Positions 10,331-22,745 of a stretch of 64,000 bases of DNA are shown here, one piece after another. The notes below the pieces were generated by a model, which saw nothing but the letters and a program-made list of their open reading frames with translations, did not search any database and had not been told where the DNA came from. The stretch covers positions 49,150 to 113,149 of the forward strand of contig CACRXP010000567.1 of assembly GCA_902702965.1 (NCBI GenBank). The letters run 5' to 3'. Position 1 is the first letter of the stretch; each line of letters starts with the position of its first letter. Made by a program: the position numbers and the translations under genes. This stretch comes from Spirometra erinaceieuropaei (lineage: Eukaryota > Platyhelminthes > Cestoda > Diphyllobothriidea > Diphyllobothriidae).

Positions 10331-12489
10331 GGGGGCGGGGATGGTCGGTCGTAGTTGAGTCTAACTGGCCTATTATTAGCCCTAGGCCGCATGTAGTATT
10401 ATAAATGATGAAGTCCAAGGACAACGGACTTCCATTGTTATTTCCCAGAAATTACTGACCACTTTCTTTTTCAGTGAAAAGCTAAGTAAAAGGTCCAATC
10501 TACCAATTATACCCCATCATACGGAGTAAAGCAAGGACGCATATAATTAAAACCCTCACCGTCAATTCAACCCCTCCAGAAGTTGTTTCGGTCACCAAAT
10601 CCTGGGTGGACTTCGTACGGTCTCTCGCGAGCCTCGGCCGCAAATAAAATATCAACCTAAATTTAGAGGGAACTGAGTGCTCTGCCGTTCAATAATGTCT
10701 TTTCAGCATGTGATGTCAACATCCATAGACCCTGATCCCACGCTTGTCCTCAAGTAGATTGCTGTTGAACTGCCTTTAAAGGTTTTTCTAACTAGGTCAG
10801 ATAACGTCATCTTTAAAATGCTTACTTCTTAAGTGCTCTTTTTATCATTTGCTCTCATTAATTACCCTTCGACAAGGTCTTAAGTCCCAGTTAATAGCTT
10901 CCAGTTATGTCGGGAATAAGAAGACCAAAGTGGAAAAATTGTGAAATATGTAAGGAGGCGAAATTTCGAGCTCAGACGTAGTCTGAGAAGGCTTGTGCCA
11001 AGGCTTGTACCCAAGGCACAATGCTATTTTTTGAGCAATTTAAAAAGCTCAGCATGCGATGGTTAATTTCCTTAAATGCAACGCAGTATAAGTAAAAAAA
11101 GAAGGAAGGTGGAGCACTGGAACAGTCTGTTTATTGTTCCGAGTTTTCGAGATCGTGCACAAGTCTGTCGTCAGAGGTAGTGGCAGCAACAGAACGAGCG
11201 ACAATGATAGGGCGTGCCCTCCCACGCTTGTTGTGGCTGGAATTGTGCTTTCCAGGTACTTGAACTGTATCTATGCACCATAAAAAAACGTCTTTTTGAA
11301 GTGAGGACATCTGGAGTAAAAAAAAACTCCGGGTTCTGCCTGTCTGAAGGTAGGCATTTCTGAAAAACAACGGTCATCTCTGCAGCCAGAGTGGAAAAGG
11401 GGCTAGTTGCTGCTCATATGATTGACGAAAATTGAGGAGATCTGCAGAACTCATCCTATGGTCCCTCAACCCCAAATTCTTTGCTGATAATGAAAGTGAA
11501 TTAATTAGTCTGGTAATGGAAGTATTCAGCACCGCATCGTCACTGTGAACTTTCCTTTTGCCCCAAGCTGTATAGCAGTTCCATCCTGCACTAAAACCTC
11601 GTGCATTCGAAACTCCAACTTCCAGTCTGTCCAACACATAAATAATCATCATGTATGTATGCTAGAAAAGCAATATTTACTGTTTTCAAGTCTTGCTTTA
11701 AATGGTCACGGTTCCTCCGGACCTGGGGTTTTGGAGAAGGACTGGTTGATGACTGAAAGTAAGACAAAAGCGTCTATTTCAGTCTCCCCTGAGCAGGATA
11801 TTGGAATAAGTACCTCCGTTGCACTAAAGCAGGATCAGTTGGTCGCAGATGTTTAATATTACTCAGACTCAGCGACAAACTACGAAATAATTTTCTTCTG
11901 CCTGAAGTACGTACGCGAAAAGTGGTCGAACACGTAAGCCTACGTTTCGCTCTTTCGACCGCTCCCGATATCAGCGACGGTCTTTGTGTACAACCGGGTA
12001 CTGAGTAGGTCAAGGGGGTTAGAGTTACGACGATTAAGGGTTAAAGTTGGGACACTCTGCTAGACGTACCCTCCCCCCTAGAACTCATGCGGGGCCACCT
12101 GTAGTGTGCGGAAGGGTCTGCGGTGGTCGTAGTTTGTGAGGGTAGTTTTATGGGGATAGTTTGTGAACACCATTGACAAAAACGAACGCTCGAGAAGTAA
12201 TGATTTTGTAAATGAAGCTAGTCGAGTTGGTTAGAAAATTCTTTAACTACATTCTGACATCAGTCTGCCTGAGAACAAGCCTGGGATCAGGGTCTACAGA
12301 TGTTTGGATCTCATGGTTCTCAAGTATATTATTTTTCCGTGCGCAACCCTCCCTTACCGTGTCTGGGACAATTATCCGTCATATAAGGTTGGTTAAATAA
12401 ATTCTAAGAGTTCTGCGCCGCTGCAATTCAATATTAACCGAAATTATCAAAACGGACTTCGGCCTTTCGGTAGGACAGGGGCATTGATA

Positions 12490-12600
12490 CCCCCGCTCCT
12501 GTATTTCAGGTGGCCATGACTTAAATTCCCGGGGGCGGGGTAGGGTTAGAGTAGGGGTTGGTGTTCGATCAGGGTTTGAGTTTGGATTACGACCGCCGGA
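12490..12600 (-). repeat. degenerate telomere-like tract linked to a GCCACCTG motif
   Basis: Reads as GGGGTAGGGTTAGAGTAGGG on the plus strand, i.e. degenerate TTAGGG. About 30-40 bp away lies CCTGTATTTCAGGTGGCC. The same pairing (CCCTAA-like tract, then GCCACCTGNAATNC) recurs at 32545, 51443 and, rearranged, 47100. Confidence 0.55.
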
Positions 12601-13914
12601 ATTTTGCGAAAAAAAAATCAACATTATTTTCCCTTCTACTGTTTTCGAAATTTTGGTGGAATGGCAGTGCTTACTTTGTCCCAAACGGGATATAAGTAAT
12701 GTAATAGTGGTCATTCAAAACAAGACTCAGCTCCTTCTTTCTTCTCCTAAATCGCTACGGACGGGATAAAATTAAGCTTTCGGGAGGGAAAGTACATACA
12801 TTGCAGCAAACAACCTCTACTTAAAATTTTGTCAACCGACCTCTGTAAACGCGCACATCTACATATGCATTAGTCTTTTTTAAAGAAAGAATGCATGTGC
12901 TTGTATTCAACAGGGATCAAAGACCACCTCAAAAGTTTACTTGTGGACTCTTAATTTGTCCCGAAAAGTACGTAGTAATTGAGGAATTTTGATGGAAGCA
13001 GCAAATAACTAAAATGCGAAGTTTTAGTCACGTCTTAAGTAAAATTATTCGGAAACCACCTTTCTTCAACCGACTAGGAAACTGCCCTGACTAACAAACA
13101 TTCGCTGATCGAGCGTTTATCGTGCCGTCACGGTCTCTGGTCAGTTACTAATTCGGAAGACCTGTATTGGTAAGTCACACTAACAGCCTTTTAAGATCGT
13201 CTTTGAAGAACTAAAGTTTGCTGAGTTATTCACCACAGACCTCCGAATGATGAGTACATACGCCGAATTCAGAGACTCCTGTAATACGGAAGGATGTTAA
13301 TAGTTATTGTATCAGAAGGTTAGATATGCGCGGCGAGAAAGGCATTCAGAAAATTCGCATTTCTGCCGTACGTTTGTTTCATCCATACAACGGAGTGCCG
13401 GGGCAAGCCACGCAATTACAAATATGTGAGTCAGGGGCCTGTGAAAACAGCGGAAAACAGATAATCCGACGTTTTTGGTTGGAGATGGCCGGATTGTTTA
13501 AAACGGTAGACGCCAGACATAGCCAAAAATTTAATTATTTTCGTAGGATTGGCCAGAAACGTAATTGTGACGTAAATTGTCCACCCAAGTTAAACAGGCA
13601 GACAGGAATAAAAAATGAAGGTTCACACAATCGATCGGCGCCCACCTCTTCTACTTGGTACGTTTTTTGTCGGAGTAGCTAATGTCGACTTCCTTACTGT
13701 GGACTAGACTGAAATTATTCGAGAGAAGGTTGCGTGTTCTCTCTAAAACCGTCTAGAGCAAACAGTAAGTTTTCCTCCCCTCACCGGCAGAAGAGCGGGA
13801 GAACTTTTCTGAAAAAATAAAGTTAGGAGGGAGCCTTCCCGGATCATTTGCTGTTTACCAGCCAGTCATACTAGAACGACCGGCCAGGAAGTTGTCAGAT
13901 TTGGGACTTAGCAC

Positions 13915-14124
13915 CCTGGCTTTTTAGCCACGGGCTAAGACCGGGACTTCAGGCCCAAAGCCTCCGGCCATCTGTCGGTTGGCATTAAGCATCGTCAGCG
14001 CCTGACGTTAGCCCATCTGGTCGAATTACAAGGCGTCCGCCGCTCCAACCTGATGCAGACCAACCAGGTTTATCCTCCGAAATTTCAAAACTAGCGATAT
14101 TAGAATGCGCCTTTACAAAATGTA
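13915..14124 (+). pseudogene. LINE reverse transcriptase fragment upstream of a foldback insertion
   Basis: The last 90 nt read, in one frame, as a typical RT thumb stretch ending RLYKM, and the protein continues as YVRPDLEYCS on the far side of the foldback element (15050). The TA of the TAC codon is the target duplication. Upstream of about 14030 the frame is lost. The block is duplicated in inverse orientation at 7631-7838. Confidence 0.65.
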
Positions 14125-15049
14125 CAGTAGGTGGACTAACTCAGGGAATGTCAGTTGAAATTTCTAAATGCGTTTTCGTTTCGAAAAGATTAATTATGTA
14201 GGATTGTAAAACTAATCGTTGCACAGCATAGTTCTATAATAATTCAATTACCGCAGGAGGCCGACTTTCGATCGAAGTTCTTTCCGGCTGCATGCAAAAA
14301 CTATACTCTATAAAACCGGACTACTTAAATGACATACACTTTTCTCATTGATTTTCGATGCCCTCAGAAATTCAGTTATATTTCATGGTAAACGTGCACA
14401 AAAATATTCATTCTCTTTCTTATTCGGTAGAAAATAGCGTCTTTTTTAATTTTATATTTAAAGGAAGGGTATAATTCGGTTTTCAAAAACTTTTCAAATC
14501 CCCGAATAATTTTGAACCCGCTCAACTGTTACACTTGGTTTCGGGGTTTCCAAACTACGAGCAATGTATTTTCCGCGTACGGAAAACCCACATTTCTCTA
14601 CGGTATTAGGAGGACCCCATATGGGATTCATAAAATTCAGCATTGGATTAGATCCATAGCGTTAACTTTACAAGCCACATTGCTAAATGCAGAGACATGA
14701 AGTTTCATTAACGGCGATTTCACGGTATTAAAATGTCCCACAATTAGAAACTTTTTAAAACTGAATTATGTCCCTCGTTCGAATATAAAAGTGAAAGATT
14801 ATTTAATTGTCTACCGAATGAGCGAAAGAACGAATATTTTGTGCGTGTTTTCCATGAAATATAATTGGACTTTTAGGGACACCGAAAATTATGCAGCCAG
14901 AAAGAAGTTTGTTTGGAAGCCGGCATTCTGCGGAAACTGAATTATTATAGAATTATACCTCAGACTGATTTGTTTTATAACCCTACTTAATGAAACGAAT
15001 ACGCATTTCGCAATTTCAGTTGAAATTTCACGAGTTAACCTACCTACTG
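14125..15049. mobile_element. foldback element, subfamily A, inserted in a LINE
   Basis: It starts CAGTAGGTGGACTAACTCAG and ends GTTAACCTACCTACTG, with TA at 14123-14124 and 15050-15051. The loop is in reverse sense (TTTACAAGCCACATTGC), matching an inverted duplicate of the copy at 4543-7628. It splits a LINE coding sequence at a TAC codon. No coding capacity. Confidence 0.85.
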
Positions 15050-15840
15050 TACGTCAGGCCTGACCTGGAATACTGTTCGTTTTTGTTTAGCCTCATGCAT
15101 GCTTCTGAGCGCAATAAAATAGTATCCGTGCAACAATTTTTTACCAAAAGAGTTCTGACCTTCGACCACCAATACTTGACCTACCAGAAACCTTGCGGGT
15201 TTATATGCCTTGGCCCTTGTGGTTTCGTCGATTACAAAAGGGACTATTTTACTGTTTTATCTCTTAAACAATCATACTTTTAACCCGCTTACTACTTTAA
15301 AACCCCTCGATCATCCACGACGTAATAATCACCGTGAGGTCTTTTTTATTTCTTCCTCTGGCACGTTCCGTTAAATATTGTCGTTTCTTTTCTGTGAGCG
15401 CAATTGCAATTCGGACCAAATTGCCCGGAAATGCAAAAATTCTGCAAAATCATTGCTCGTTTTTTGCATTCAGAAACTGTAACACATATTTTTGGATGCT
15501 GAATTCACTGATCTAATCTACCGTAGTGATGGAGTTCGTGGTCCCTGATCCCCTGGCCCGTCTCACTACGAACAATTTCCTCAGCCAAAAAAGATTTTTC
15601 AATGCCTCTGTTTGGTACAGTACCAATTTAATGTGAAGGAATTGAGGATAAAAATATCCGAAGTAGTGTTACAGATCCCGTTCTGGATTGGCGTCATTTT
15701 ATGGGCAGCAGATTTTTCCCCTGAACCATCCAAACTACAAAAACATCATTTTCAATATCTAATTATAAGGAGTTTTTATTTTACTCTGACAGTGCTTGTG
15801 AACTGGCATTAAATACAATTATTATTAGTATTATTGTTAA
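15050..15840 (+). pseudogene. LINE reverse transcriptase C-terminus and 3' tail, decayed
   Basis: Starts with YVRPDLEYCSFLFSLMHASE, the conserved block after the RT palm in CR1/jockey-type LINEs, followed by a VQQFFTKRVL block. Frameshifts and stops follow. A C-terminal block with TKLPGNAKILQN matches the minus-strand copy at 61737-61931 (NKLPMSVKTLQN). The 3' end carries GTGAACTGGCATTAAATA and an ATT-rich tail near 15805-15840, the same tail as at 61437 and 62585. Together with 14030-14124 it is one LINE interrupted by a foldback element. Confidence 0.7.
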
Positions 15841-16109
15841 ATACTCAAGCACACTCGTCCAACAATATCCACCACCTGCCATAAACCCTGGAGCACTGGC
15901 CTATGTGAAGCGTCCTCATAAAATATACGAAAACTGCAACCTACCCACTCATCGGCATGTTGGCTGTAATCATCAGCTTCTGCCTAATTTGCGCACAGTA
16001 TTTGCTCAATAGCTAGGTTTCCCCAGAAAGTTGGAGAGCAGGGCATTCCTGAATAACACTTTCCCAATCATTAATTAATCGATGTTTCTACTTTCGAATT
16101 TGATGACTG

Positions 16110-16290
16110 TACCAGCTCATCCTAACATTGATACTGGGAGGAAGACTGGAGTGGCCATTTCTGCCTTATCAGCCGTCTTCAGACATACCCAAGTCCGAGT
16201 TTGGATAACCCGGGATTCGAACTTTGTGGAAATGGTTATCCCGATCCCACTTGTCTTCGTGGGGACCGCTTTTTTGCATAATTCCTGGTC
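16110..16290 (-). repeat. tRNA-derived SINE fragments in opposed orientation
   Basis: On the minus strand there is an intact pol III B-box (GTTCGAATCC, from 16211-16222), followed by the family's body AAATGGCCACTCCAGTCTTC. A plus-sense tail (CCCACTTGTCTTCGTGGGGA) follows directly at about 16240-16280. The same head-to-head layout is seen at 29884-30238. Confidence 0.5.
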
Positions 16291-16789
16291 GCTAGGTAAG
16301 TGTCCGCGAAGACTCAACACGCAAGGGGGTAAAATGACCCTTAACCTGATCAACGAAACCCCTGCGACGAAAACCTGCCTGTTGTGGAGAATTTACTTAT
16401 GGACAACTTTGAGTATGCAGCTTGAGAACGGGCACAACTTAGACGATCCCAATCAGAGTTATTTTAATAGGCTGCTCACACTGTTTTACCGGACGACCTG
16501 CCCTTCGCATCTGAAAAATAATTTGATTGAGTGACGTTAAGAGGTTGCGTCTGACGATGTCAGCCAGACTCATCAGACAGAGACGAGACCCACTAATGGA
16601 CCCCGTTTTCACTTAAATCTGTCAAGAGTTACTGGTGGAGTAAAATACGGAATTATGGGCGCGTATGAGATTCAGCGACAAATTCGAGCGCCTTAATACT
16701 CGGACAGCCTCATTTTTTAGAAAAAATTCAGCCCACTTGCAGCTTATCTTTCTACTCCCTCCTCCAAACCCCTCTCTTCATCATGCGTG

Positions 16790-17948
16790 CGTATAATCTA
16801 ATTTTGATAAAAGGACAAAGACATTAGTGACCCTCTTTCTCCTGTTTAGCTGATATGAGTTATTCAAATCGTGGCACTTTGTTGCTAATAGCAGCTTGCA
16901 TATCTGCTTGTGAATCAAAGCAATTCCTGAATTTTGTTTTAATTGACGAAAAGGCACTAAGTCCAGACTCACTTAAGTACATTGCGGCAACTGGGATGAG
17001 CACAGTTAGTGCCCTTTCATTAAGTTTCGGGGACATATTCGCCGCCGAACTTCAATGTTTTTTCAAAGCACTGCTTTCCAACTGCATTTTAAGAACACGA
17101 TTCATACACAGTTCCAAAAGATCTCTCTTTGGTTCTTTAGCATCCGACACATTATTCTAATTGAGAGAGTACGTGTTTGTAATTCACGTTTCCGAAGTTC
17201 ACAATTTCTTCGCATACACTAGAAACTAGAAACTCTTTGTTATCAACCGTTTCTTCGGGGGATGGGAAAGTAGAAAGATCCCCTTTCTAACTCATCGGCA
17301 TGAAAGTTGTGACTTTTCTTTGAAAGCATTTATCTTCCAACAGTACGTTAATATGTTTGCATTCTCCTCTTGGATAGATCCACTCAGGTTATTCCTATGA
17401 GGGAAAATATCACTATAATAAGCTAAAATTCGGTTGAATTCTCGTAATTCCATTTCTACGACCAGATCAAAGACTCCTTTCTCTAAAAATGCTTTGACCT
17501 CATCCCGCAGCTCAAAATAGCGCGCAACAGTCAGCGGACTTTCGTACGGAAAACCAAAACCGAATTTACACTTCCAACTTTTTCACAAAACAACTTAGAG
17601 GGGCAGTAGTTCAGAGCATGACCTCTACTGCAGTTGATGTTCTTTACTGAAGTTTCGGGTACTTTTTCATCTTTCGGGGTAATATTTTCGATCTCAGAGT
17701 ATACTGATTAAGAAAACAACAGGTACTTTGTAAGTACGGAATTTCCTTGCTCAGTAGCACAAAAAATCCGGATTTATTCCCTAAAGTAGCAGGGGCACCA
17801 TCAGTATACACAGACCCAATAATTTGGATATCCAAGTCGTGTTTTGCAAAAAGTGCTTCATCTACTGGAAGTGGTCTTTTTCTCTTGTAGTTGTTTTCAC
17901 GTCTTCAAAGCACAGGAGATCATCCATTATGGCACCATCATGGACGTG
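16790..17948 (-). pseudogene. hAT-type transposase fossil (ZBED5/Buster-like)
   Basis: Reading on the minus strand from 17948, frame fragments appear in the order expected for hAT transposases related to ZBED5. They include a DDLLCFEDVKTTTRE block, the catalytic-region motif GSVYTDGAPATLGNKSGF near 17810, CFLNQYTLRSKIL near 17720, ELRDEVKAFLE and LAYYSDIF near 17480, and near 16900-16990 the C-terminal dimerisation block MYLSESGLSAFSSIKTKFRN. Several stops and frameshifts separate them, so no functional protein is possible. The N-terminal BED zinc finger and upstream catalytic region are missing; the foldback element beginning at 17949 truncates it. The source was probably an autonomous hAT element, as no host-gene context is seen. 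Confidence 0.75.
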
Positions 17949-18703
17949 CAGTAGATTTGCTAACTAAAGAAATGTTAACCAAAATTCTGAAATGCGTTTT
18001 CGACTCGAAAAGATTACTTAAATAGGATTGTAAAATTAATCCCCGTGAAGCACAATCCCATAATAATTCATTTACTTCTGGATGCCGGCTTTTGACCGAA
18101 TTTCTCTCCGGCCGCCTGTAAAAACTACACTCTGCAAAAAATGACTAATTGTGCAGTATGAATTTTTTTCCATTGATTTTTGGCGCTTTTATAAATTCAA
18201 ATATGTTTCATATAAAACATGCATATAAATATTCATTATTTCACTCATTTGATAGACAATCACGACTTCTTTAAATTATATACTTGAAAAAAAGGTATTA
18301 TTCAGTTTTTAAAAAGTTTCTGACTATGAGATTTTTAGGACAGTTAAATGTTCGTCCACAAAACATCGCGTCTCTGCATTCGCTAATGTTGCTTGTGAAG
18401 TTTGCAATAGGGCTCAAATCCGCTGCTAAATTTATGCGCCATTCATGCCCTCCTCTTAATTTTATAGACAACTGTATGATTTTCCACACACAGAAAATAT
18501 ACGGCTTGCAGTTTGGAAACCCTGAAGTTTTTACAGACGGCCGGAAAGAAGTTCGTTTCAAAGCCGGCATGCTGAAGTAAACGAATTATCATGGGATTAT
18601 GCTGCACGGTGATTAATATTACAATCCTACTTAAGTAGTCTTTTCGAGTCAAAGACTCATTTCGGAATTTCGATAAACATTTCATAAGTTAGCACATCTA
18701 CTG
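17949..18703. mobile_element. foldback element, subfamily C, internally deleted
   Basis: It starts CAGTAGATTTGCTAAC and ends GTTAGCACATCTACTG with TA at 18704-18705. The left arm and loop are complete, but after GGAAACCCTGAAG the sequence jumps to the outer part of the right arm. It abuts the hAT fossil on its left. Confidence 0.7.
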
Positions 18704-18705
18704 TA

Positions 18706-19131
18706 GTTTGGAAACCCTGGATGCAAGTGCAACGGCGGGTAGGCTTGAAAATTATTCGGGAATTGGAAACGCTTTTTAAAACCAAGTTATACCCTTTTTC
18801 AAGTATGAACTTTGAGAAGGACTAATTTTCTACCAAAAGAATAAAGGAATTAATATTTTTATGCATTTTTCTATGAGATATATTTGAATTTATAAGACCT
18901 TTGAAAATCATTGAGAAAAAATTATATTGTTTAAGTAGCCACTTCCTACAGAATGTTTCTGCAGGCAGCCTGAAAGAAGTTGGTTCAAAAGCCAGCATTC
19001 TGAAGTAACTGAATTACAATGGGATTGTGCTGCCCGGTGCTTAATTTTACAAGCCTGCTTAAGCAATCTTTTGAGTCGAAAACGCGTTTTAGAATTTGGG
19101 TTAACATTTCATGAGTTAGCACATCTACTGT
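18706..19131. mobile_element. foldback element, subfamily C, right half only
   Basis: It begins GTTTGGAAACCCTGGATGCA, which is loop sequence, and continues to the right terminus GTTAGCACATCTACTG. The junction with the preceding copy falls where both sequences share TGTAGTTTGGAAACCCTG, which suggests recombination between two copies. Confidence 0.65.
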
Positions 19132-21480
19132 GCCTCATCAGTGCAATGAATTGACCGCAATTTACAGCGTCAGTTGTTTTATCTAACTGGAGTGAGATTT
19201 TTAAGAGGCTTACTTTAATATCAGCACAATTTCATTCAAAGCATCCAAATTGTAGTAACAAATTCGGCTTTGAATGACACCATTTGCTAAGGGCGCTAAA
19301 ATAAACTAGTTTGAAACTTCTTTGTCCAGAACATTTGTTATGATGTGTACATTTCGCTACTTTATACGCTGTACGGCACTAAGCCATCAACAGTGGTTTT
19401 CCGGCTGATACAAAAACTGATTTCAGAGGGGTTGCTCGAGAGTCAAATTGGAATCTTTTGCTCTCAAGGATTCGGCATAAAGGCCCGCAAAATTTGCACC
19501 ATCGTGTCAGTTTTGAAATGTTCCAACAGTTAAGACGACTCCAGATTAGCGTTTGAAAGGACGACGCTGGAGGGTTTTGCTCATAATCAGCCGTTCTGGT
19601 GCAAGCGAAACCAAGCCCCCGTAATCATTAATACATTTTCTTCTCTTTGACATCCAGAAATATTAATATTGATTGGGGAAATATAACCTAGGAATATGGA
19701 CCAAGTTGGCTAGAAGAAAAAAGCAGTCGGTAAGTAGTCGTGTAACAGGATTACTCTTACTATTTCCTAGAGACAGAACTGAAATGAGTCAACTGGCGTA
19801 TGCGAATTAACTGGCGTGTATGACGTTACAAATTGTAACTGACGGTAACAACTCTGTTGTGAACGCATGCGCAGGAAATCTGTTTTGCACGCGCACCGCT
19901 ACCGAGCGGGTAATTTTAAACACTTTTTGTACATTTATTTTGAGCAGAAAATGAAAATATTATCTCGCAACCCCTAGAATGCAACCTCAAACCCGTAAGT
20001 GGTTCGAGCATTCCTGATTGAGAACCACAGGTTTCGACCGAACTTCACCCGAGGAAGCATACATTCTGCTTCATCTTTTAAGTGAAAATCCGGCTATGCC
20101 ATTGAAGAGGGAACTTGCCCAGAACTGCCAAAATTGCGCCATCCATCGCTAAACATGTGGAAAGGCCTAATATTACACTGTTTAGCGGTCTGCTTCGAGC
20201 GTTTAACTAAATCAGGACATCTGTCTGTCCCGGTGGCAGCGAGAAAGTAGGCAGCTCAATGGGCAGCTGGCTCACATCCGAACAAAATGTATCGGTACGC
20301 GACTGGAATGCGACTTGCTGATGAACGCCCTTATTCCAGAAACGGCAGCCTTTTCGGCCTCCCTTGTCTTTTTTTACAAAACTTCGCTTCTCACTCCTGC
20401 GAGAACCGTAGCAGACTATGTATTGCTTAGGAACGCGAAAGAAACGGCCAACAGTGTCAAATTCTTACTTGGCCTTGCCGTGCAAAATGCAAAGTACGCA
20501 GAGATCCGTCAAAGACGTATTGTAATAAAGCACTTCCAGAAGAGGCAAATTATTAAGGAAGGCATATTCCTTGCTGACTTTCGTAATGGACAGCCATTTT
20601 TCTCGAAAATGAAGTTTGATGTTAGAATGAGTCTTCACACGTGACCCAAACGATCATCTTCGTGAAAAGGAGCGCTCGAACACTCACTTATTCGGTAAAT
20701 GCCTTCAAGAATAATTTTATTTTAAGGTTTTCAACAGACACGTAATTCAGAATCTATCTTTATGGGAGATTGGATGAAAACACTGAAAGTCGTGAAGTAT
20801 TCGGCAACATTTCGAGGCCGATCTAAAACTCAGCGTAGTCCAAAACGAATAAAAAGTGTAAACTAATTTAACAGAAGAAAAGTTCTCTCTATAAACACAA
20901 AATGGTATGTTTACGATCACACCTGTCAGTTCTACTTAAATTTATTAGGCACCGACCGGCCTCATGTCATGTCACCCTAGGAAAACTTTTGTTCCTGCGA
21001 CGTCCTCATCGTGAAATCAAGCAAAATCCAGTTTCTATTGTTGAACCCCATCTCATTTAACTCAAATCGGTCAAGGATAACATGAAAACCTGAAAGACTG
21101 TTTTGGAATCTACACTCCGAGTGTAGGCAGTTGAAAAACCGTCATATATGAAATCACACTAATTCCTAAACGATATTTAGATGTAAACTTCACTAAAACA
21201 CTATTACTGGACGTTATTTTATTTCTGCCTTCATATTTACTACGCTTTGATATGAGAATACATTCTATACATCTAAAAACGAAGTTTACTAAATAAGAGG
21301 CATTTCTGACATTTTGGGGATATTGCGCTTTTCAAAATAGATCGGCATTTCTAAACAACGCAACACTGCCTTTAATATTTCTTTTATGTTTTTAATTCTT
21401 TTAAACTTGTACTTAATTAACATAGACATTGAACTCACGAAATGATGTCGGTTTGCCAGCAATCGGCAATAATTCGTAAA
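19132..21480. other. no recognisable gene
   Basis: Contains frames of up to 109 codons (20315-20644, plus strand) without any domain I recognise. The base composition is AT-rich. No splice-bounded exon was evident. Confidence 0.35.
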
Positions 21481-21993
21481 TTTCGACACATTTCATGAGT
21501 TAGGCCACTAACTGTAAGCGGAGAAAGTAGGGAAGGCCCACCGCCCGACGGGGGCGAGTCGTCAACAGCCTAGTTTCGCGCTGGGCGCTCTGTCCTTGAC
21601 CAATATAAGACGAACTGCGCAAATAATTGATATTCCCTTGATTCTGACTCGCAGAGCAAGCCTGATCTTGCGTCTGAGCAGATTTTCTGCTACGGATGCT
21701 GGGTAGACCTCTTATATACAAAAAGCGAATAAATACAGCCGGGCACGATGCGCATACTCCGTAATTCTATCAGGTGGCATAAAGTAGGCAAGGTATCTCA
21801 CCGAAACTTGACTGTGATTACGAAGGATTACCTAGGTTGTGTTGCAATGCTGATTAGCATTCAACCAGACCTCAAGACATCTCAGTCACACCTGGATGCC
21901 AACTCTCGAATCTGCGTCTTCCCGGCCGTCTGCAAAGGTCACACTTGTGATAAAAGTATTGCAACATTAGCAGTGTCCCCCACAACGTGCTAA
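21481..21993. mobile_element. remnants of foldback elements
   Basis: A terminus ACATTTCATGAGTTAGGCCA...CTAACTG with TA lies at about 21485-21515. A separate diverged left-arm stretch of subfamily B at 21780-21960 contains GATTACGAAGGATTACCTAG and a CACCTGGATGCC block. Neither is complete. Confidence 0.5.
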
Positions 21994-22089
21994 GTCAACA
22001 AGGAAGGCGGATCAGAGTTCGGTACGTGTCACTGGGCCGTGCACCCATAAAAATGTCATACATGGGGGTTGTAGTGTCACACCTCACTT

Positions 22090-22745
22090 CACTTCACACT
22101 AGGTCGGTCACATGCGAATCCATCACGCAGACACGGGCGAACCAGTGCCTGGAGCACCAACCTACACCCACCGCATTCGCCTCCACTGCCCACACTGTCC
22201 TCGCACCTTCACGCATCGCATGGGTCTATTCGATCGCATGTGTATCCACGAGAGCAGAACTGACTGCAGTCTCGACACACCTAGCACCCCCTGCACACCC
22301 ACCATACCTAGCTCAACCCACACCCCGCTGCTCAGCACACCCACCATCATCAGTTCCACCGCACTCAACGCATCTTGCACATCCACTGTGCCTAGCCCCG
22401 TCGCTCGGCGCGTCCGCCATAGGCGGCTTCGCCACTGCCACCATCTTCGAAACCGACACTGACACCACCGACTTTTCCTGTCCACACTATCCCCGTACAT
22501 TCACCTCACACACCGGCCTGGTCGGTAACTTGCGAATCCATCGCACAGAGATTGGCGAACGGGTGCCTCGAGTATCAACATACACCAGACGCATTCGTAT
22601 TACCTGCCCTCACTGCACCTGCACATTCACCCCCCGCATGGGTCTGTAAGGCCACATGCGCGCCCAAGAAAACCTGCGGTGGACAACGGCCGGTTAAACC
22701 ACGCCATCGCATCTTCCTCCACCTTCATCACGCAACATAATTATC
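22090..22745 (+). pseudogene. decayed C2H2 zinc-finger cassette of a repetitive family
   Basis: Three finger-like segments occur: LHCPHCPRTFTHRMGLFDRM (about 22178), FSCPHYPRTFTSHTGLVGNL (about 22470) and ITCPHCTCTFTPRMGL followed by a stop (about 22600). Linkers are of the HRTE(I/T)GE and TGEPVPGAPTYT type. In the first finger the first zinc-binding histidine is replaced (DRMCIH), in the second the second cysteine is tyrosine, and the third has a stop before its histidines. The first finger is in a different frame from the other two. I recall this cassette as a very common repeat in diphyllobothriidean tapeworms; I infer it is a repeat-derived relic, not a host transcription factor. Confidence 0.65.

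Larger units (their letters stand above)
8668..13914. other. gene-poor stretch with old repeats
   Basis: No exon or convincing frame was seen. A SINE-tail fragment lies near 8735-8765 (CAGCCAGTCATACCCAACCC), a diverged repeat at 10205-10330, a G homopolymer near 10324-10333, and a telomere-like tract at 12490-12600 (listed separately). The short frames between 11130 and 12710 show no recognisable domain. Confidence 0.5.

Noticed and set aside
11110..11190. A second type of hammerhead (CTGACGA ... CGAAA) on the minus strand next to TTTATT, resembling a Penelope terminus
   Set aside because: Stem II is only about 3 bp and no stem I or III could be drawn; not enough support.
22090..22745. Host C2H2 zinc-finger transcription factor
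   Set aside because: Zinc ligands are lost, the frame shifts between fingers and a stop precedes the last histidines; the cassette is a known-looking repeat.
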